Source: Acidimicrobiia bacterium
GTDB lineage: Bacteria; Actinomycetota; Acidimicrobiia; UBA5794; JAOTWH01
Assembly (NCBI GenBank): GCA_029863035.1
Contig: JAOTWH010000077.1
Coordinates: forward strand, 1 to 9,736
DNA length: 9,736 nucleotides
Direction: 5' to 3'
Position 1 is the stretch's first letter. Each line of letters begins with the position of its first letter. Below the pieces are notes generated by a model that was given only the letters and a program-made list of their open reading frames with translations, did no database searches and was not told where the DNA came from. The translations under genes and the position numbers were made by a program. Below are positions 6,137 to 9,736 of this stretch, piece after piece.

Positions 6137-7876
6137 TCAGATGACCGGAACAAGCACATGTGCCGCTCGCTCGGGCCCGAGATGGAGCGTGGTGGTCCCG
6201 CCGTAGATGGCAGGGGGGCGATCGCGAGGATCGTCGTGCAAGAACGGCCCGACACCGGAGAAACGATTCTTGAAGCTGGCGATCCGGGTAGATCCGACGT
6301 CTGCTCCGCGGTAGGTGTAATCGCTCCCTAGAACCGATAGCCCCACCGTGTAGCCGGCGGGCACGACGATAGACGTCGGCCATATCTCGATATCGAGCTC
6401 GTACACCTCCCCGGGCGTCAGTGGCTGGCGCTCGCCGTGTTGGTGATAGGGCCGCCACCGCGTGGTGAGCGTGGGATCGAGCTTGCGCTGCGATGCCCGC
6501 AGCCATCCTTGGGCGATCGGTGTGTGCGGGTCGAGCGCGCCCTGGAACGTGACTTCGTCGCCCGATGGGTCGAAAACCCCGAAGACGAGGAAGAGGTCGG
6601 CGTCTTCCGTGGAGGAGGAAACCCACATTTTCGCCGACAGTGGACCGGTGAACTCAGTGGCGGCTGTCAACGGAGCAGAACGGAACTCGAGGCCGTCGCC
6701 CAGTGCCTCGAACTCGAGGGTCGTCATCTCTGTTGGAGGCCGAGGACGGAGAACCAGGTCGGAATGAAGGTACAACTCGGTCCACTTGGTGCGGGGGATC
6801 GGCCAGTCCTGCTCGAAGCGTTCCTCGAAGCGGTCGACGTGACGGATCTGGAGCTGGACACGTGGATGTCGGTCCCAGCCATTCTCCTCGCCCTTCAAGA
6901 AGTGGTCGAAGAATCGCTTCTGCAGTGTCCGCCCATAATCCGTATAGAAGTGGGTCCAGTGCTCCAGGCCGTGGGCCTCCAGCCACTTGTCGGCAGTCGC
7001 CGATCGGTAGTAGCCCTCGAAGTTGCCGCGGGCATGAAGCCCATGGCCGCCCCAGTTGGCGGCACTCAACAACGGCACCGTGACCTTGTCCCATCGTGGA
7101 GATCGAGCCCGGTGGTACTCGTCGTCGAGCGGGTGGGAGAAGATCTCGTCTCCGAGATGGCATCGGTTGGCGGCGAGCTCTTCGGTTGTGAGGTTCTCGT
7201 CACCGCAGGCGTTGACACCGGTAACGGGGTGCTTCGGGCCGCTATCTCCCAGTCCGTACTGGACCGTCTTGACCTGCATGTCGTACCAATTCGCCCAGAA
7301 GGTCGACAAGATCCCACCGTGGTGGGTCATGTCCCGGTACCAATCGGCCGCCCCCTCCCACACGCATATGGCAGCGAGGTGGGGCGGCTGCAGCGACGCC
7401 ACGTGCCACGCGTTGATCGCGTAATACGAGATTCCATTGAGGCCAACCTTGCCGCTCGACCATGGTTGCACCCCCGCCCACTCGATGCAGGAGGCGAAGT
7501 CCGCTGTCTCCCGCGGCGAGAAGTGATCGACGAAGCCGGGAGATCTTCCCGTGCCACGTGAGTCCACCCGGACGCAGGCGTAGCCGTCGCTCACCCATTT
7601 CTCCGGGTCGACGACTTCCCAGTTCTGGTATTTGTTCGACGATCCGGCGGTGACGTCGGGATGTCCCGAGACCATCTGCTGCCACTGGTCCGGGTAGCCC
7701 TCCTGGAAGGCGAGGCCCTTGGCGTACGGCCCATAGCTGAGGATCACGGGGTATCGACCATCGGGGATGGGACGAAACACGTCGGCCCGCAGCACGAGGC
7801 CATCATCCATCTCGATCGGCACATCCCACTCGATCCGCATGCCGTCCCGGATCTCGCTGATCGTCTGCTCTCTCAT
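6137..7876 (-). CDS. CocE/NonD-family alpha/beta hydrolase (X-Pro dipeptidyl-peptidase S15-like)
   Basis: A 579-residue protein with the full CocE/NonD layout. The alpha/beta-hydrolase domain (about 20-330) contains the RVDSRGTGRSPG oxyanion/loop motif (103-114) and the nucleophile elbow GLNGISYYAI with Ser150. EHWTHFYTDYG at about 305-315 carries the candidate catalytic His306 or His309. A C-terminal jelly-roll (about 410-575) covers the PepX_C-like segment, including GPLSAKMWVSSSTEDADLFL. Members cleave ester or amide bonds (cocaine esterase, glutaryl-7-ACA acylase, X-Pro peptidases). Where CocE has the catalytic Asp in GWYD, this protein reads NWGG (274-277), as I recall for an actinobacterial-type subgroup. 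No signal peptide is seen, so it is cytosolic. Its ATG overlaps the stop of the upstream amidohydrolase by 4 bp (ATGA, 7873-7876). Confidence 0.88.
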   Translation of the reverse strand: MREQTISEIRDGMRIEWDVPIEMDDGLVLRADVFRPIPDGRYPVILSYGPYAKGLAFQEGYPDQWQQMVSGHPDVTAGSSNKYQNWEVVDPEKWVSDGYACVRVDSRGTGRSPGFVDHFSPRETADFASCIEWAGVQPWSSGKVGLNGISYYAINAWHVASLQPPHLAAICVWEGAADWYRDMTHHGGILSTFWANWYDMQVKTVQYGLGDSGPKHPVTGVNACGDENLTTEELAANRCHLGDEIFSHPLDDEYHRARSPRWDKVTVPLLSAANWGGHGLHARGNFEGYYRSATADKWLEAHGLEHWTHFYTDYGRTLQKRFFDHFLKGEENGWDRHPRVQLQIRHVDRFEERFEQDWPIPRTKWTELYLHSDLVLRPRPPTEMTTLEFEALGDGLEFRSAPLTAATEFTGPLSAKMWVSSSTEDADLFLVFGVFDPSGDEVTFQGALDPHTPIAQGWLRASQRKLDPTLTTRWRPYHQHGERQPLTPGEVYELDIEIWPTSIVVPAGYTVGLSVLGSDYTYRGADVGSTRIASFKNRFSGVGPFLHDDPRDRPPAIYGGTTTLHLGPERAAHVLVPVI

Positions 7877-9222
7877 TCGTCACGCCCCCCTGCTCCCGGC
7901 AGGAAGGCGCCGCTGCGCTCATCGTGGGGTGATCCGTCCCGGGCGATCTCGCTGCCGCGGAGGTAGGTAGCTACGACCCGACCGCGAAACACCCGGCCCG
8001 AGTAGGGAGACCACCCCGCCTTGGAGATGACGGTCTCGTCCGTCAGCTCGAAGTCGGACTCCGGGTCGACGAGAACCAGGTCGGCGTCGGCGCCTTCTGC
8101 CAGTCGCCCCTTGCGAGGAGACAGCCCATAGCGGCGGGCCGGGGCCTCCGAGTACAGCTCGGCCACCTTCGGCAGTGGGATGATTCCGGAGAGAGCGGCA
8201 TCGAGCAACCACGGGAAGGTGGAGTCGAGACCAGGTAGCCCGAACGGAGCTTCCCAGATATCGCCCTTCATCTTCTGCTCGGGGGTTGAGGGGGCGTGGT
8301 CGGTGGAGAAGTGCGAGAAGGTTCCATTGGCCAACAGATCGAGCATCGCCCGTTCCTCAGCATCCGAGCGAATTCTGGCCGGCGGCGTGAACTTCCGGAA
8401 TGGGCCCTTGTCGAGGATCTCGTCCTGGCGCAGCGCGAAGTACTGAGGGCAGGCCTCGGCCGAGAGGTCTGCTCCCGCTGCCCGGGCTTCAGTGACCAGG
8501 CGAGCCGCCCGGGGGTTGGAGACGTGTGCGATGGTGGCGGAGGCGCCCGTCGTCCTCACCAGCTCGGCCACGACCGCGATGGCGGCCTCCTCGGCCTCTC
8601 GGGTTCTCCACTCGATGATCACTCCGTTGTCGGTTCGGCCGGCCTTCTTGAGTGCTTGCTCTGCTTCGGCCGTGATGAGTTCATCCTCGCAGTGGATGAG
8701 GCAGACGCCGCCGAACCCCGCGGCAGTCTGCAGCGTGTCAAGCAGGTGGTTCGAGTCGATGCCCGGCACGCCGTGGGTCGTGCAGGTGAAGACCTTGAAG
8801 AAGGTGATCCCATCTGCCCACAGCTCATGGAGGCGGTCGATTCGGTCTGGCCAGACGTGGGCCGCCAAGCCGAAATCGACGTGTGAGCGACCTTTGAGGT
8901 ATCGGCGCTTGTCCACCAGGTCGGAGGCCTGGCGAATCGGGTGGGCGTGGGTGTGCTCAACGATGGTTGTGACGCCCCGAGCAGCTGCTGCGGCGCTACC
9001 TGTGGGAAAGTCCTCGCGTTCGGTCGGCCCGGGGTCCATCAGGTGGACGTGGGTGTCGACCATCCCCGGTAGAACGAGCAAACCCGAGGCGTCGACAACG
9101 GTTCCAGCCGGTTGCAGGTCCGGCTGCACGGCAATGATCGAACCGTCTCGAACCGCGATGTCGGCGCGCCGTGTTCCCGCGCCGGTGACCACCGTGGCCC
9201 CCTTGATCGTCATGTCCGCCAT
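7873..9222 (-). CDS. Dihydroorotase/allantoinase-like cyclic amidohydrolase
   Basis: A 449-residue amidohydrolase-superfamily TIM barrel. The binuclear metal site is complete: DTHVHLMDPG (His58, His60), carboxylatable Lys143 in ITFFKVFTC, His177 in LIHCED, His233 in IAHVSN and Asp308 in STDHAPS. The EDFPTGSAAAAARGVTT segment after the HxH resembles allantoinase and hydantoinase more than pyrimidine-synthesis dihydroorotase, and no pyr gene is near. Such enzymes open cyclic amides or ureides (allantoin, hydantoins, dihydropyrimidines). I keep the ATG at 9222 because GGGAG (9227-9231, minus strand) precedes it by 4 nt; an internal ATG at 9213 is the alternative. The gene shares 4 bp with the CocE-like gene and sits 55 bp after the MBL gene, so all three probably form one operon. 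Exact substrate unknown. Confidence 0.9.
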   Translation of the reverse strand: MADMTIKGATVVTGAGTRRADIAVRDGSIIAVQPDLQPAGTVVDASGLLVLPGMVDTHVHLMDPGPTEREDFPTGSAAAAARGVTTIVEHTHAHPIRQASDLVDKRRYLKGRSHVDFGLAAHVWPDRIDRLHELWADGITFFKVFTCTTHGVPGIDSNHLLDTLQTAAGFGGVCLIHCEDELITAEAEQALKKAGRTDNGVIIEWRTREAEEAAIAVVAELVRTTGASATIAHVSNPRAARLVTEARAAGADLSAEACPQYFALRQDEILDKGPFRKFTPPARIRSDAEERAMLDLLANGTFSHFSTDHAPSTPEQKMKGDIWEAPFGLPGLDSTFPWLLDAALSGIIPLPKVAELYSEAPARRYGLSPRKGRLAEGADADLVLVDPESDFELTDETVISKAGWSPYSGRVFRGRVVATYLRGSEIARDGSPHDERSGAFLPGAGGRDE

Positions 9223-9277
9223 TCGGCTCCCATCATCTCACACGGACCCCCTCGGAAGGATGGGCCTAAGGGCCAGA

Positions 9278-9736
9278 TCAGGTCGCGTAGCGGAAGGTCC
9301 GCCGATCATCGACGTGGGCGGGGTACCCCATGCTGGGAAACCCGAAGTGACCGCCAGCGAGGAGTGCGTTCTCTTGCTCGGCTCGGTCGAGGATCATGTG
9401 GCGGCTCTTGGTCGACTCGACCGGGTCCAGGTCGAAGCCTGGATACCAATCCGGCTCGGTGAGCTGCACAGGTTTGTGGACGGCGTCACCGAGGACGTAG
9501 GCGCGTTCTCCGGCGCTGATGACCGCGAAAGACACGTGCCCCGGGGTGTGGCCCGGGGTGGGGATCGCCACTACCTCTTTGGTAGCGGCGTACTCGTCGT
9601 TCACCAGCTCCAGCCGGTTGGCGGCGATGATCGGTGCCAGTACCCGTTCGTAGGCCGGTCCGTTGCTTGGCTTGTCGCCGGGGCTTCTCCAGTAGTCGAA
9701 CTCCTTCTGCTGGACGATGTAGCTGGCATTAGGGAA
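9278..9736 (-). CDS. Metallo-beta-lactamase-fold hydrolase (partial, N-terminus off the right edge)
   Basis: The minus-strand frame is open from the right edge to TGA at 9280-9278, giving 152 residues of the C-terminal half of an MBL-fold protein. In fragment numbering, FPNASYIVQQKEFDYW (1-16) is the familiar strand after the first metal motif. TPGHTPGH (60-67) gives metal His63, VLGDAVHKP (81-89) gives the bridging Asp84, and AGGHFGFP (127-134) gives the last metal His130. The HxHxDH motif lies outside the window. A GTG at 9604 inside the frame is not the true start, since coding-quality sequence continues upstream. The FPNA and GDAVHKPVQL features resemble AHL-lactonase/AttM-like and other small-molecule lactonases, so lactone or ester hydrolysis is a fair guess. 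It is the first visible gene of the minus-strand operon. Confidence 0.87.
   Translation of the reverse strand, partial: FPNASYIVQQKEFDYWRSPGDKPSNGPAYERVLAPIIAANRLELVNDEYAATKEVVAIPTPGHTPGHVSFAVISAGERAYVLGDAVHKPVQLTEPDWYPGFDLDPVESTKSRHMILDRAEQENALLAGGHFGFPSMGYPAHVDDRRTFRYAT

Noticed and set aside
6437..7561. Long plus-strand open frame of 374 codons opposite the CocE-like gene.
   Set aside because: It is a GC-driven antisense shadow with no recognisable domain; the minus-strand frame is a clear full-length hydrolase.
9263..9274. GGCC-TAAG-GGCC hairpin between the MBL and amidohydrolase genes as a terminator.
   Set aside because: A 4-bp stem without a T-run is too weak, and the 55-bp spacing and shared orientation favour one operon.

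Overview
This is a GC-rich (about 60-65% by eye), densely coding bacterial window with no rRNA, tRNA, insertion sequence, phage gene or CRISPR array. The gene content (a 2,6-dihydroxypyridine-hydroxylase-like flavoprotein, RidA, an HpsN-type histidinol-dehydrogenase homologue, a PF04199 cyclase, a CocE/NonD hydrolase and an allantoinase-like amidohydrolase) resembles catabolic accessory regions of environmental Actinobacteria such as Acidimicrobiia, or of Chloroflexota. No marker gene is present, so that placement is only a guess.

Layout. (A) Minus strand, 1-1132: a cupin gene followed 6 bp later by a flavin monooxygenase that runs off the left edge. (B) Plus strand, 1228-6048: diverging from a 95-bp gap, RidA, a peroxiredoxin read through an in-frame UGA, a Gfo/Idh/MocA oxidoreductase, an HpsN/HisD-like dehydrogenase, an SDR and a cyclase-family metal hydrolase. 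The last four are tightly spaced (2 bp, a 4-bp ATGA overlap, 12 bp). (C) Minus strand, 6137-9736, convergent with B: an MBL-fold hydrolase cut by the right edge, an allantoinase/dihydroorotase-like amidohydrolase, and a CocE/NonD hydrolase that overlaps it by 4 bp (ATGA).

The most notable item is the peroxiredoxin. Its in-frame UGA (1888-1890) falls exactly where the family has its peroxidatic cysteine, just before a conserved TNEL. A perfect 7-bp hairpin (9 bp counting one G-U and one A-U pair) with a G-U-containing tetraloop starts a few bases later, and its apical loop begins 16 nt after the UGA. The downstream half of the fold is intact and in the same frame. Together this argues for a selenocysteine-containing, one-Sec peroxiredoxin with a bacterial SECIS element rather than a broken gene. 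An automatic annotation would probably split it into two short hypothetical ORFs or call it a pseudogene.

Taken together the genes look like a catabolic module for a nitrogen-containing, possibly cyclic, organic compound: ring hydroxylation (flavoprotein), imine/enamine clean-up (RidA), oxidation of alcohols or aldehydes (MocA, HpsN-like, SDR), and hydrolysis of cyclic amides, amides or esters (amidohydrolase, cyclase, CocE, MBL). The Sec-peroxiredoxin could protect against peroxide leaking from uncoupled flavin turnover. The substrate cannot be named from sequence alone, and this functional link is inference.
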